This document shows positions 52,181 to 61,485 of a stretch of DNA of 64,000 bases, in pieces. The DNA comes from a bacterium UBP6_UBA1177. GTDB lineage: Bacteria; UBP6; UBA1177. Within the stretch, counting starts at the first letter, position 1. Each line of letters starts with the position of its first letter. The DNA lies in assembly GCA_002310995.1 (NCBI GenBank), contig DBYV01000012.1, forward strand, positions 725 through 64,724. The letters run 5' to 3'. Both the position numbers and the translations under genes were made by a program. The notes under the pieces are model-generated. The model was not told where the DNA came from. It ran no database searches and was given only the letters and a program-made list of their open reading frames with translations.

Positions 52181-53224
52181 TTATTCTCCGCCTGTACCGC
52201 TAGCACCACCTGCACCGCCGGCAGCATTCGAGTCGTCTTCCTCAGGACATTCCGGTTCTTCAGGAAGTTCAGACGGACAGCAGAGGTAATAGTTTGTGTC
52301 ATCTGCCGGTTTTTTCATAGTGTTATAAATCATTTCAACAACACTAGCAGCTGCATATCCGGTAATGTAGCAGGAACTTTCCGATTGGCAATAAGTTTCA
52401 GCTATGAATCTTTCCCATTCAGTATCACCGGCGTAGCAGTTGACCTGTGACCAATCCTGTCCAGCATAACAACCGTAGAGTATAGTCTCGTTGAAAGCAC
52501 AAGCATTTTTGATTGCATTAAACTGTACTTTTGCGGCGCAGACAGTTTTACCGTCCGATCCTGTTTCATCCTGGAATCCTCCTTCTGGATAAGGATATAC
52601 TGAAGACATTTGGATAGTCGTTCCAAAAGTCGGGAAGATGTTTAAATTCATCTTATTTGTCTTGACTTCTGTTCCGTCTGCGAGTTCACCCAAAACTCTT
52701 ATCTTAACTATGAGCGGACTTGCTATCCAGTCTATATCATTGACATGCTCAAGAAGGTTCTTTGCCTGTGCTTCTTCAAAAATGTGTATTGAACCTGCTG
52801 CCACATCTCCACCAGGACCTACAACGATCTGATGTTCTGTGTTTCTTGTTTTCTTATTCCAAAGCTTCTGGTCAAGAGTAAGTTTTCTTCCGTCAGCCTG
52901 CGGTCTCGGATCCCACTCGTATTCTATTTCGACTTTGTCTGCATAGAAATAGTTGGCTTCCGCAGTCGCTAACGATGATTCAGAACTACCTCCATCGCTT
53001 GCGGGGATATAGTTCTTGACCTGAAAAGCAAGCTGATAATCAAACGTGAATGCAAGGTCGATTATACCGTCAGTGTAGTACTTGTCGCCATTAGCCTTGA
53101 TTTCACAGTTGTCCGCTGCCGTAACAGGAATAAATTTTTCAAGGATGACTCTGTTACGTCTTTCAACGCACGAAACCATCATCAAAGAAGCTACCATCAG
53201 GGTAAGAATGAAAAACTTTCTCAT
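52181..53224 (-). CDS. Lipoprotein, unknown, with Gly/Ala tail
   Basis: Exported protein of 347 residues. The signal peptide ends in lipobox MVSC (Cys19). The mature part looks beta-rich to about 230, then carries about nine cysteines that could form disulphides, then an acidic/Pro stretch and a short Gly/Ala-rich C-terminus. No family is recognised. GGAGG precedes the ATG, which overlaps the aroB stop by four bases; it is the last gene of the pil-aro operon, so it may have an envelope or pilus role, which is inference. Confidence 0.75.
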   Translation of the reverse strand: MRKFFILTLMVASLMMVSCVERRNRVILEKFIPVTAADNCEIKANGDKYYTDGIIDLAFTFDYQLAFQVKNYIPASDGGSSESSLATAEANYFYADKVEIEYEWDPRPQADGRKLTLDQKLWNKKTRNTEHQIVVGPGGDVAAGSIHIFEEAQAKNLLEHVNDIDWIASPLIVKIRVLGELADGTEVKTNKMNLNIFPTFGTTIQMSSVYPYPEGGFQDETGSDGKTVCAAKVQFNAIKNACAFNETILYGCYAGQDWSQVNCYAGDTEWERFIAETYCQSESSCYITGYAAASVVEMIYNTMKKPADDTNYYLCCPSELPEEPECPEEDDSNAAGGAGGASGTGGE

Positions 53225-54219
53225 CTTAATTCCTCCAAATCTCTCAATATGTCATTAGAATTCCTGTAAATTATCCCGGGAACCCCCGTTTTTTTCAGGT
53301 AAACCATCGAAATTGTGTCCAAATTCCTTTTTTTATCCAACATTATAAATTTGCGCCATTTTTCTTCAGTTTTATATTTCTGCAAATCGTTTTTAACTCC
53401 GTGTTTTTGCAGTAATTTTTCAAGTTCCTTAGCCGGAAAGACCTCTTTTGCTCCCGCAATTTCAGCCCATTCCTGCGAAAGAACCATACCGGCGGCAACA
53501 GCCAGACCGTGCGATAGAGCATAGTAAAGCTCAATTGCATGACCGAATGTGTGCCCCCAGTTCAAAACAATTCTTTTTTCAAGGGTATCCGTAAAATCAG
53601 CACTTACAACATCGTATTTACCGAGTATCGCAAGCTCTATCGCCTCTTCAGAAAGTAAATCCTCAGCATTAAAGACCATTTCTGCAAGACGACCACCTTT
53701 AATCAGCGCCAGCTTGATAATCTCGGCTTTTCCCGAAGCGATCTGCTGCTCACTCAGCGTTTTGAAGAAATCTCTCACAATGACAACTTCTTCCGCCGGA
53801 TAGAAAGTGCCGACAGTGTTTTTAGCAACGAAATTCACCGCCGTTTTTCCACCTATCGCGCTGTCTACAGCCGAAAGCAGCGTTGTCGGAACAAGAACAA
53901 GCCTCATTCCGCGCTTGTAAACCGATGCCGTGAAAGCAGCAAAATCGGTTGTAGCACCGCCGCCTACCGCAACCAGCATCGTTTTACGTCCGGTATTGAG
54001 ATCAATCAGCCACTCAAGGCAACTCTCGACATGGTTCAGGTCCTTCTCCTTTTCGCCGTCGATGTAGAAAACACGACCGTCAGGAAGCAATTCTGCCAGA
54101 CTTTCAAGCGATCTGTCAATCACAAAACAGCAATCCTGCCCCAAAGATGAGACAAAACCGGAAAAAGATTCCGCAAAGCTGACTTTCGTCGTGTGTGTTA
54201 CTGAAAAAGTGAGTTCCAT
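53221..54219 (-). CDS. aroB: 3-Dehydroquinate synthase
   Basis: NAD- and Zn-dependent enzyme of 332 residues, second step of the shikimate pathway. Motifs: VAVGGGATTDFAAFTAS (nucleotide binding), VPTTLLSAVDSAIGGKTAVNF, KNTVGTFYPAE, and the metal-binding NWGHTFGHAIE. Slightly short for the family. It overlaps the end of aroK by 22 bases and follows it in the pil-aro operon, as aroKB follow pilQ in several Gammaproteobacteria. Confidence 0.96.
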   Translation of the reverse strand: MELTFSVTHTTKVSFAESFSGFVSSLGQDCCFVIDRSLESLAELLPDGRVFYIDGEKEKDLNHVESCLEWLIDLNTGRKTMLVAVGGGATTDFAAFTASVYKRGMRLVLVPTTLLSAVDSAIGGKTAVNFVAKNTVGTFYPAEEVVIVRDFFKTLSEQQIASGKAEIIKLALIKGGRLAEMVFNAEDLLSEEAIELAILGKYDVVSADFTDTLEKRIVLNWGHTFGHAIELYYALSHGLAVAAGMVLSQEWAEIAGAKEVFPAKELEKLLQKHGVKNDLQKYKTEEKWRKFIMLDKKRNLDTISMVYLKKTGVPGIIYRNSNDILRDLEELR

Positions 54220-54698
54220 ATTTCCATAACCTCTGACAAAATTTCACTCAAACCGCGCCCGTCAGTATCGACAACAAAGGATGCCGCCTTTTCGTAAAGC
54301 GGGCATCTCAGCCTGAAAAGCCTTTCGTAGCCTTCCAGCCCGAGTCGTCTGCAAAGCGGTCTTTCCTCAAACCTTCCGGCAAGATTCTCAAAAGAACTTC
54401 TCAAATAAACAAGTTTGAGAGAACTTTCATAAATCTCTTTCCATGCAGGATGTGCGAAGTGGATTCCGCCTCCGAAAGCAGCAAAATCAAAATCCGACTT
54501 CAGAACTTCGCTTATCACCGAAGTTTCAAGCGTTCTGAAATCGTCTTCCGTGCCATCTTCAAGCAATCTGAACGCTTCCGGATTTTGCTTTTCAATCAGA
54601 GAATCGGTATCAACCGTTTTGAAACCGCTCTTTGAAGCAATAGCCGCAAGCGAACTTTTTCCACTTCCCGAAAACCCGATCAGACCGAGCCGCCTCAT
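54198..54698 (-). CDS. aroK: Shikimate kinase
   Basis: Enzyme of 166 residues that phosphorylates shikimate. Walker A is GFSGSGKS at residues 8-15; DTDSLIE (shikimate-binding Asp), FAAFGGGIHFA and the lid RPLCRRL follow. The overlap with aroC is four bases. The family's usual GRG is in GRF form near residue 110. Confident from motifs and neighbours. Confidence 0.94.
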   Translation of the reverse strand: MRRLGLIGFSGSGKSSLAAIASKSGFKTVDTDSLIEKQNPEAFRLLEDGTEDDFRTLETSVISEVLKSDFDFAAFGGGIHFAHPAWKEIYESSLKLVYLRSSFENLAGRFEERPLCRRLGLEGYERLFRLRCPLYEKAASFVVDTDGRGLSEILSEVMEIWNSLFQ

Positions 54699-55726
54699 CT
54701 CTGTTTCTCCAGATATGCCGCATAAGCCGATTTTACATCACTTAGACTGTCAGAACCGAACTTCTCGCAGAAAGCACTTGCAACAACCAACATCGCCATA
54801 CTTTCGGCAATTACTCCGGCACGCTCAATGCACCAGAGATCATTCATTCCAGGGAGACACTTCCCTGCTCTGCCGTCAAGCGGCGAAACCGATGCAACTT
54901 CAAAAGGCTGAGTAGGAATTGGCTTGAAATAAAGCGTCACAACCAAAGGCTGGCCATTTGAAATACCGCCTTCAATCCCGCCGCATCTGTTTGTCGCCCG
55001 CTCGCCGTGCCTTCCCGTGAAAGCATCTGTCGCGTCAAATCCTCTCATCTTGTGAAGTTCCGTGTCACCAAAATAGACCCCTTTCACCGACGGAATTGAA
55101 ATCAATGCCGCCGCGAGCCGAGAATCCAAGTGATCCGACCACTGGACATTTGAACCCAACCCTGCAGGAATACCTGAAACCACAACTTTCAAAACTCCGC
55201 CGTAAGTGCCTCTCACCTTGTCGGCAAGCGCCTTTTCGGCATCGAAGTCGCAGTAAGGAATCCCGCCTATCTCAAGAATTTCGGAAGTTACGGAAACATT
55301 CATTTCGTTAAGGAACATCCTGCACAAAGCACCGGCAGCGACTCTCAAAGCCGTTTCCCGCGCACTTGAGCGTTCAGCCCCAATCGAAATGTTGTCGTAT
55401 CCGAATTTCCTGAACGAGCTGTAATCCGCATGTCCCGGTCTCGGAAACCCTTTATCAATTACTCCGTTTTCAAAGAGCTTGCTTTCTGCTGCATTTTTCA
55501 GCATGAAAGCTATCGGAGCGCCTGTAGTCACATTGGCAGCAATCCCTGAAATGACCCGCACATCGTCTTTTTCGATATCGAGTCTTTCGGAACGACCGAG
55601 CCCCTGACGGCGTCTCCTTAAATCTTCCTCAAAAAGAACATTGTCAAATCTGACACCCGCCGGAAATCCGCTCAGGACGGCAACAAGCTCCGAACCGTGA
55701 GACTCTCCGGCAGAAACGAACTGCAT
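54695..55726 (-). CDS. aroC: Chorismate synthase
   Basis: FMN-dependent enzyme of 343 residues, last step to chorismate. Motifs: AGESHGSELVAV at the N-terminus, RRRQGLGRSERL, the RPGHADYSSFRKFGYDN block, SSARETALRVAAGA, and NRCGGIEGGISNG. The ATG shares a base with the pilQ stop (TAATG), so translation follows pilQ. Standard length. Confidence 0.97.
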   Translation of the reverse strand: MQFVSAGESHGSELVAVLSGFPAGVRFDNVLFEEDLRRRRQGLGRSERLDIEKDDVRVISGIAANVTTGAPIAFMLKNAAESKLFENGVIDKGFPRPGHADYSSFRKFGYDNISIGAERSSARETALRVAAGALCRMFLNEMNVSVTSEILEIGGIPYCDFDAEKALADKVRGTYGGVLKVVVSGIPAGLGSNVQWSDHLDSRLAAALISIPSVKGVYFGDTELHKMRGFDATDAFTGRHGERATNRCGGIEGGISNGQPLVVTLYFKPIPTQPFEVASVSPLDGRAGKCLPGMNDLWCIERAGVIAESMAMLVVASAFCEKFGSDSLSDVKSAYAAYLEKQR

Positions 55727-58137
55727 TACTCTTCACTTTGCTGGAGAGGAATCGATGATTTTACCTTATTCATGATTCTAGGAGTAAGGAAAATCAAGAG
55801 TTCGCTTCTTTCAACCCTGCTTTCCTGAGACTTGAACAGCCAGCCAAGAACAGGAATGCTTCCCAAAAGCGGAACCTGTCTTTTCGTTTTGGAAGTAAGG
55901 TTGGTGTAAACACCGCCGATAACAACTGTATCACCGCTCTTGATCAGAATTTCGGTCTTAGCCTCTTTCTTGATGATCGAAGGCTCACCGAGGTAGTTCG
56001 AATTCGACCAGTCGGGTTCACTCTTATTGATTTCAATATTCAAAAGGATTGAACCGTCAGCCGTGATGTGCGGTGTGGTTTTCAAAATAAGGCTGGCATC
56101 AACATATTTTGTCGTAACATCGCCGCCTGTACCTCTTGTCGTGATAGGAATACTGGTACCTTGCTGGATCATAGCTTCCTTGTTGTCAAGTGTCGCAACT
56201 TTCGGAGAACTTACGATCTTGATTTTACCGTCTGATTCCATGACGTTCAAAGTAAGGTTAAGGTCGTTGATCATACCTACACTGCCGAACGTGAAACCCA
56301 TAGTTCCTGTCGGGTCAGCAGGACCGGGAACAGCAACATTAGCGCCAACACCAAGGTTGTACGGGAAAATCGCGTTGGTCGGGTGACCATTTGCATCAGT
56401 ATAAGTATGGTTCGTTCCCCACTGGATACCAAGACCGAGAGCTGCCGTCGAAGTAGCCTCAACGATTCTTGCTTCGATAAGAACCTGAGGTGTCTGTGTA
56501 TCCAAGTAATCAACCAACTGTTCCGATTTATCAAGGATCTCTTCTACATCCTTTACGATAAGGACATTCGTTCTCTGATCGTAGCTGACCGTACCTCTGT
56601 CGGTAAGGAGCTCTTTGATCTGAGGAACAAGTTTGTCAGCCATAGCGTAGTTTACAGGAACAAGTCTTACCTTTACAGGTTCCAGTTTTTTCTGCGCGTT
56701 CTTCTTTGCAAGTTCCTCTTCTTTTTCTCTCTGCATCGTTCTGACAGTAGCAACTCTGATGATGTTGCCGAATCTCTCTTTGCCGAGTGATTTACTCTTG
56801 AGGATAACGTCAAGCGCTTCATCCCACGGAATATCAACAAGTCTTACCGTGACGGTACCTTTTACGTCGTCGCCGGCGATGATGTTGAGCTTGCTGATAT
56901 CTGACATAAGACGCAGAATATCAAGAATATCGACTTCTTTGAAATCAAGGTTGATCTTTTTGCCAGTGTATTGAACAGGCTCGTCTTCCATGTTAACAGC
57001 CCCGCCTTTCTCAGCTTCGCCGCCCTCTTCCTGAGCAACAGCAGCCTGAGGAAGTCTTACAATCTGAGCTTCGGAATAACCAGCTACACCCTGAACCTTT
57101 TCAGCTTCTGAATTGAAAACGAAATCGCTTCCATGAGCCGATTCTTCGATTTTGAGAGCGTGTTTTGCCGATTTCATCTTTGCGATGATCTTAACGTTTT
57201 CTTTATCGTTGTAGACAGCAAGTTCTGCAACCGGACCGGTAAGTGAAGTTGCATCAATAACCTGCTCTTTGTCTTTTGCGATGAAAGCGTTTTTAACAGT
57301 AATATCTATGGTCTGTCCCGTTACGTTTTTGGTTATTTCAAGTTTTTTGTCGGCTTTAACTTTAAGAATTTCCGGATCTTCGCCGATGAAAGCAAGACCT
57401 TTGATTTCGGTTCTGTTCTCAACAGCAGGAACCTCTTCGATTTTTTCAGGTTCAGCTTTTGCAACAGCCGTTTCAGCCGGTTGATTTTTGAAAGCCGCAA
57501 ACATCTTTTTGCCTTCTGCGCCGAAAGCATAAACTTTAGAGCGGCTGATCGTGAAGTACTGAGGGATTTCACTTTCTATAACAACGCGGTATCCTGCCGG
57601 ATGGTTCGCGCTTCTAGCACCTTTTACAGACTTCATAGAACCTTTGATGCCGATAAAATCGAAAACAAGCCTGTCCGGACCTTTCAATGTGAAAAAGCGG
57701 ACTTTTTCAGGCTGCTCGGTGAATGCAAAACTGATATTCCCCGATTTCGAATTCATCGTGACGCGGCTGTTTTTGAGCTCTTTCTCTTCCGCCATCGAAA
57801 CGAGGCTGTCGAAATCTCCCGTTTTAACAGAAGTCATGCCTGATGCAAGCGACTCAAACAGAACATTTCCTTCGTCAGCATCGATTTTGAGGTGAGCAGC
57901 CTTTTTGCCGTTTACAGTTCCCTGCTCAGCAGTTCCTTCAGCAGCTTCTCCGAGACCGATGACTTCAACGCTGTCGGAATTGAGTTTAAAGTAAGTTCCG
58001 TCAAAATTTTCGGAAACTACAACATTGTTCCCGTTCTGTTCAACGGATAACGAATCATTCTTGTTCTGCGCAACAGCAAAAACAGTTACGACTGAAAAAA
58101 CAAAAACAAGAACAAATGATAACCTGAGACTTTTCAT
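55726..58137 (-). CDS. pilQ: Type IV pilus secretin PilQ
   Basis: Outer-membrane channel subunit of 803 residues. Signal peptide at the start (LRLSFVLVFVFSV, cleavage near VAVA/Q). AMIN domains near 110-200 and 240-345 bind peptidoglycan. The STN domain begins KKINLDFKEVDILDILRLM, an N1 domain and the secretin core follow (QVLIEARIVEA, VSSPKVATLDNKEA, VVIGGVYT and the terminal VPLLGSIPVLGWLF). The short 16-base gap to pilP and the one-base overlap with aroC show cotranscription. Confidence 0.96.
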   Translation of the reverse strand: MKSLRLSFVLVFVFSVVTVFAVAQNKNDSLSVEQNGNNVVVSENFDGTYFKLNSDSVEVIGLGEAAEGTAEQGTVNGKKAAHLKIDADEGNVLFESLASGMTSVKTGDFDSLVSMAEEKELKNSRVTMNSKSGNISFAFTEQPEKVRFFTLKGPDRLVFDFIGIKGSMKSVKGARSANHPAGYRVVIESEIPQYFTISRSKVYAFGAEGKKMFAAFKNQPAETAVAKAEPEKIEEVPAVENRTEIKGLAFIGEDPEILKVKADKKLEITKNVTGQTIDITVKNAFIAKDKEQVIDATSLTGPVAELAVYNDKENVKIIAKMKSAKHALKIEESAHGSDFVFNSEAEKVQGVAGYSEAQIVRLPQAAVAQEEGGEAEKGGAVNMEDEPVQYTGKKINLDFKEVDILDILRLMSDISKLNIIAGDDVKGTVTVRLVDIPWDEALDVILKSKSLGKERFGNIIRVATVRTMQREKEEELAKKNAQKKLEPVKVRLVPVNYAMADKLVPQIKELLTDRGTVSYDQRTNVLIVKDVEEILDKSEQLVDYLDTQTPQVLIEARIVEATSTAALGLGIQWGTNHTYTDANGHPTNAIFPYNLGVGANVAVPGPADPTGTMGFTFGSVGMINDLNLTLNVMESDGKIKIVSSPKVATLDNKEAMIQQGTSIPITTRGTGGDVTTKYVDASLILKTTPHITADGSILLNIEINKSEPDWSNSNYLGEPSIIKKEAKTEILIKSGDTVVIGGVYTNLTSKTKRQVPLLGSIPVLGWLFKSQESRVERSELLIFLTPRIMNKVKSSIPLQQSEE

Positions 58138-58153
58138 TCCAATCTCCGTTCCG

Positions 58154-58774
58154 TTAGTTATTCAAATTTTCTTTTCCTTTCTCTTCGCCGCCGTTGAATT
58201 CTGCAGCGTCATCCGGCTCGTCGGACTCTTTAAGAGGCGACTTTATCGGAAGTTCAAGATAAAGTTTGTTGATTATCTTTCTTCCGAGCGGATCTTTGTA
58301 TGTCTCGACGATTTCAAGTTTATCCGGCAGAATTCTGCTGATTTTTCCCCAGTTTTTGCCGATAAAACTTCCATGCTTAACTATATAGCTTTTTCCGTCG
58401 GGAGCTACTACAACAGCCTTAGGATCGGTTACACCGTATATTATAGCGGAAAGTCTGACATCTGTAACATCGAAATTCTGAAGTTCGCTGACGATCTTCT
58501 TCTCTTTGTTGAGACTTGCCATATCTCCGAAATAATTTCTGAAAGGATCTTTTTTACCGACTGGGGAATAGCGGTAATTCGACCTTCTCTGCGCGATATC
58601 GGTAATGTCGATCTCTTTTTTCGTCTTGTTTTCATTTGCTTTGGTCTTGCTGACCCTTTCGTACTCGGCTTTATAGTCGTAGGGTTCGATCTGGTATTCG
58701 TTAGTGCAGCCTGCAAGAATCGAGACTAAAATCAAACATGACACCAATACAAAAGCGTTGATCTTATTTTGCAT
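58154..58774 (-). CDS. pilP: Type IV pilus lipoprotein PilP
   Basis: Inner-membrane lipoprotein of 206 residues that links the PilMNO complex to PilQ. The start is ATG 58774 with GGAGGT before it; an upstream GTG at 58786 overlaps that site. Lipobox LAGC is near residue 23. The C-terminal part has the beta-domain segment VRLSAIIYGVTDPKAVV typical of PilP. It overlaps the end of pilO by 11 bases. Confidence 0.9.
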   Translation of the reverse strand: MQNKINAFVLVSCLILVSILAGCTNEYQIEPYDYKAEYERVSKTKANENKTKKEIDITDIAQRRSNYRYSPVGKKDPFRNYFGDMASLNKEKKIVSELQNFDVTDVRLSAIIYGVTDPKAVVVAPDGKSYIVKHGSFIGKNWGKISRILPDKLEIVETYKDPLGRKIINKLYLELPIKSPLKESDEPDDAAEFNGGEEKGKENLNN

Positions 58775-59432
58775 TCTGACCTCCACCCATTTCTGCGGAC
58801 GAAAGGAAGCGGTAAGTCGTCGCCCTGAAAGTTATATCGAGCGCAGTCTTGTTAGGCTGGAAACCGCCGAAAGCTGTTGTGACTTTTCCTTTCTTATCGT
58901 CTTTTTTAGCCGAGCCGTCGTTTGAACCGATAACCTTCATTTCAAGGTCGCTGACATTGACGATTCTGGCTAGTTTGTTCACACTGTCGAAGAAACCCAG
59001 AACCTCATGAAAACTGCCCTTCACCTTCATGGAAACAGGAACTTCCGCATAGAATTCCTTTTTACGCTCTGCAAGAGGTTCGAAGTAGTAGACTTCAAGA
59101 CCGAACTTTTCGGCTTCATCAGAAAGCTTTTTAAGCAGAGAAGGGATTTCCTTCTTGTCCGGAAGCATACTGATAGCTACTTTTAAATCTCTGTCGAGAG
59201 CTTCAACTTCTTCCATGAACTGCCCTCTGTCACGAACCAGCACTACCATTTTGGAGAATTCCGCCTTCTTTGAGTTAAACTCTCTATAAAGAGATTCCAT
59301 TGTGTCAACATGCGGCATATAGACTGTAACGTAATAAGCCACGATAATGACAACAATAACCAGAAGCAATCCTCCGTACCTGTATGCCGGCTTTAATTTT
59401 CCGATATTTACCAGCAAGGATTTCATATTCAC
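58764..59432 (-). CDS. pilO: Type IV pilus alignment protein PilO
   Basis: Bitopic inner-membrane protein of 222 residues. The transmembrane segment is near residues 20-40 and a coiled coil follows (about 45-90), then the ferredoxin-like domain. It pairs with PilN. AGGAG is present before the ATG, six bases after pilN. The tail, rich in Lys and Gly, ends near the pilP start. Confidence 0.92.
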   Translation of the reverse strand: MNMKSLLVNIGKLKPAYRYGGLLLVIVVIIVAYYVTVYMPHVDTMESLYREFNSKKAEFSKMVVLVRDRGQFMEEVEALDRDLKVAISMLPDKKEIPSLLKKLSDEAEKFGLEVYYFEPLAERKKEFYAEVPVSMKVKGSFHEVLGFFDSVNKLARIVNVSDLEMKVIGSNDGSAKKDDKKGKVTTAFGGFQPNKTALDITFRATTYRFLSSAEMGGGQNAK

Positions 59433-59438
59433 TCCTCC

Positions 59439-60074
59439 CTATTGATTAGCACTCGGTTGAGCCGCAGCATTTTCCGTCGCCGGCTGCTCTGCGGGTTTTG
59501 CCGGCTGCTGAGGCTGTTCCTGCCTTCCAGCGAAATGAACAGTTGTATTCAAACCGTAGGAAAGCACCGTGACACCTTGAACCACTTTGTCTTTCGTAAC
59601 CTTCTTCAGGTTAATGTTCGAAAAGAAAAGAGAATTTTCAAGCTGTTTCATGAAGTTTGCAACTTCCTGATTTTCAAGTGTTTTTCCTTCCAGATCAAGT
59701 TTATTGCCTTTAATTGTGATCTTGTCTGCCCAGATTTTGTTCGACGGAATCTTGAGCGAAAGTTCATCAAGAACGCGGACAGGACCAATATTCTGTTCCT
59801 GCAACTTGATTATCATATCCATTTTTTCCTGAAGTTTCGCTTTTTTATCCTTCAGATTCTGGATTTCGCCCATAATTGATTTGAGTTTTGCTATCTCTGC
59901 ATCGGCTTCGGCGATGCGTTCCCTGCTCTCCTCCTCTTGCTTGGAAAGAAGCGAGCTGTTGGAAACAATGAGAATGATGACGATCACAATCGAGATCAGG
60001 CAGACAGCTATGAATCCTTTTGCCTCGGTTATGAGTTTGTCTTCCTTTACGGGTAACAGATTGATCTTTATCAT
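59439..60074 (-). CDS. pilN: Type IV pilus protein PilN
   Basis: Bitopic protein of 211 residues. It opens with the PilM-binding IKINLLP motif, then a transmembrane helix (about 23-43), a coiled coil (50-95) and the periplasmic ferredoxin-like domain. A Pro/Ala/Gln-rich tail ends it. It overlaps pilM by four bases. Confidence 0.94.
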   Translation of the reverse strand: MIKINLLPVKEDKLITEAKGFIAVCLISIVIVIILIVSNSSLLSKQEEESRERIAEADAEIAKLKSIMGEIQNLKDKKAKLQEKMDMIIKLQEQNIGPVRVLDELSLKIPSNKIWADKITIKGNKLDLEGKTLENQEVANFMKQLENSLFFSNINLKKVTKDKVVQGVTVLSYGLNTTVHFAGRQEQPQQPAKPAEQPATENAAAQPSANQ

Positions 60075-61126
60075 TGTTCGTCCATCCTCCGTAATGCTAA
60101 TCCGAGACTGAGAGCTGCAACATGGCTGTAATCCTCAACTTCCTCTCTCGAAAGAACCTGACCAGGAACGATTATCTCTTTGAACGGGTTCATTCTTTCG
60201 ACCGGGATCGTCAGAGTTGACTGCAGAGCCTGCATAAAGGTGAAACTTTTCGTGGTTCCGCCTGTCACAAAGACCTTTGCAACACTGTCTTCCGGATTTG
60301 TGTTTGTATAATAATCAAAAACTCTCATAATATCTGAAACCATGTTCTTCGCGACATCGGCAATAATCTCTTCGACCTGATTAGGAAGAATCGAATCACC
60401 TGTCGCATGTGTTCCTGACTTAAGGCTCTCAGCCTGCTGGAAGCTGACTTTAAGACGTCTTGTAATTTCTTCCGTGATGAAGTTACCACCCGTAAGAACA
60501 TCTCTGAAAAACCTTACGTTGCCGTTCGACATAACGACGATATTAGTTTTTGAAGCGCCGATATTGAGAACTGCAACAGTTTTGTCCTTTTCTTCCGGGT
60601 AATTAAGCTCGAAAATGTTTGCAAGAGCCGTTGCATCAATCTCTACCGACATAGGCTTTACACCTGCGTCGCTTACGACCTGAATAAAGTCGCCGATAAG
60701 ATCTTTTCTTGCCGCGATGAGAATAACTCTGTCGCGTCCGTCCTCGACGATATCAGTTTTGATGCCGTCAAAGTAGATCTCCTTGATGTCGTGCGGGATA
60801 TGCGTTTCGGCTTCAACTCTCAGCGCATTGTAAAATTCCTGCTGAGAAACTTTCGGAACATTGATGACTCTGTTGATGATACCGTGTCCCGCAACAGCGA
60901 TAGAGCAGAATTTGTCTCTGAATCTCTCCTTCGCGAGCAGCGTTTTTACAGCATCGTTCATCTCGTAAGTGTTCATGATGCTGCCGTCGACCATCGTGTT
61001 TACCGGAATCGGAATAAACCCGAACTTTTTAAGCTGATACTTCCCCTTCCCTTTTTTCTGGAGTTGCGCAGCTTTGATCAGATAAGACCCGAGGTCAAGT
61101 CCCATCAGTTGCTTGTTATAAAACAT
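60071..61126 (-). CDS. pilM: Type IV pilus actin-like protein PilM
   Basis: Cytoplasmic actin-like ATPase of 351 residues that binds PilN. Motifs: LMGLDLGSYLIKAAQL (phosphate 1), the INVPKVSQQEF segment, VAVLNIGASKTNIVV (phosphate 2) and VFVTGGTTKS (adenosine). GAGGAGG precedes the ATG. It is the first pil gene of the operon, 15 bases after the XRE gene. Confidence 0.95.
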   Translation of the reverse strand: MFYNKQLMGLDLGSYLIKAAQLQKKGKGKYQLKKFGFIPIPVNTMVDGSIMNTYEMNDAVKTLLAKERFRDKFCSIAVAGHGIINRVINVPKVSQQEFYNALRVEAETHIPHDIKEIYFDGIKTDIVEDGRDRVILIAARKDLIGDFIQVVSDAGVKPMSVEIDATALANIFELNYPEEKDKTVAVLNIGASKTNIVVMSNGNVRFFRDVLTGGNFITEEITRRLKVSFQQAESLKSGTHATGDSILPNQVEEIIADVAKNMVSDIMRVFDYYTNTNPEDSVAKVFVTGGTTKSFTFMQALQSTLTIPVERMNPFKEIIVPGQVLSREEVEDYSHVAALSLGLALRRMDEQ

Positions 61127-61141
61127 ATCCGCCTCCTCTGG

Positions 61142-61348
61142 CTATTCTTCATCATCCGAAAAAACTTTATGTTTTTCATCAAGCGAAAGCCCGAGAGCAA
61201 GAAGAATTTTTCTCTTGGTTTCCATGCGGCACTTACCGTTCTTTTCGATTCTGTCAATAGTCAGAACAGATACGCCCGCCTTTCTTGCAAGCTCGGACTT
61301 GCTCATAAGAAGTTTTTCTCTCATTTTTTTAAGGTTGTTTTCCGTCAT
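61142..61348 (-). CDS. Small XRE-family regulator
   Basis: Protein of 68 residues made almost only of a helix-turn-helix: MREKLLMSKSELARKAGVSV with the recognition helix LTIDRIEKNGK. GGAG precedes the ATG. It is the first gene of the pilMNOPQ-aroCKB operon and may control it. The target is unknown; autoregulation is inference. Confidence 0.85.
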   Translation of the reverse strand: MTENNLKKMREKLLMSKSELARKAGVSVLTIDRIEKNGKCRMETKRKILLALGLSLDEKHKVFSDDEE

Positions 61349-61388
61349 TGCTTACTCCATCGCAATAAAAATAACAAATCCGGAAGCG

Positions 61389-61416
61389 ATGATAGCAAGA
61401 AAAATGTAAAAAGCAA
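61389..61416 (-). promoter_or_regulatory. Promoter of the XRE-pilMNOPQ-aroCKB operon
   Basis: Minus-strand TTGCTT (61411-61416), 16 bases, TATCAT (61389-61394), followed by CGCTTCCGG. Confidence 0.5.
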
Positions 61417-61485
61417 GAAATTTTGCAAAAAAATATATCATATTCATATAATTATGTAAAATATTGCTAAAATTCCTCTGCATTT

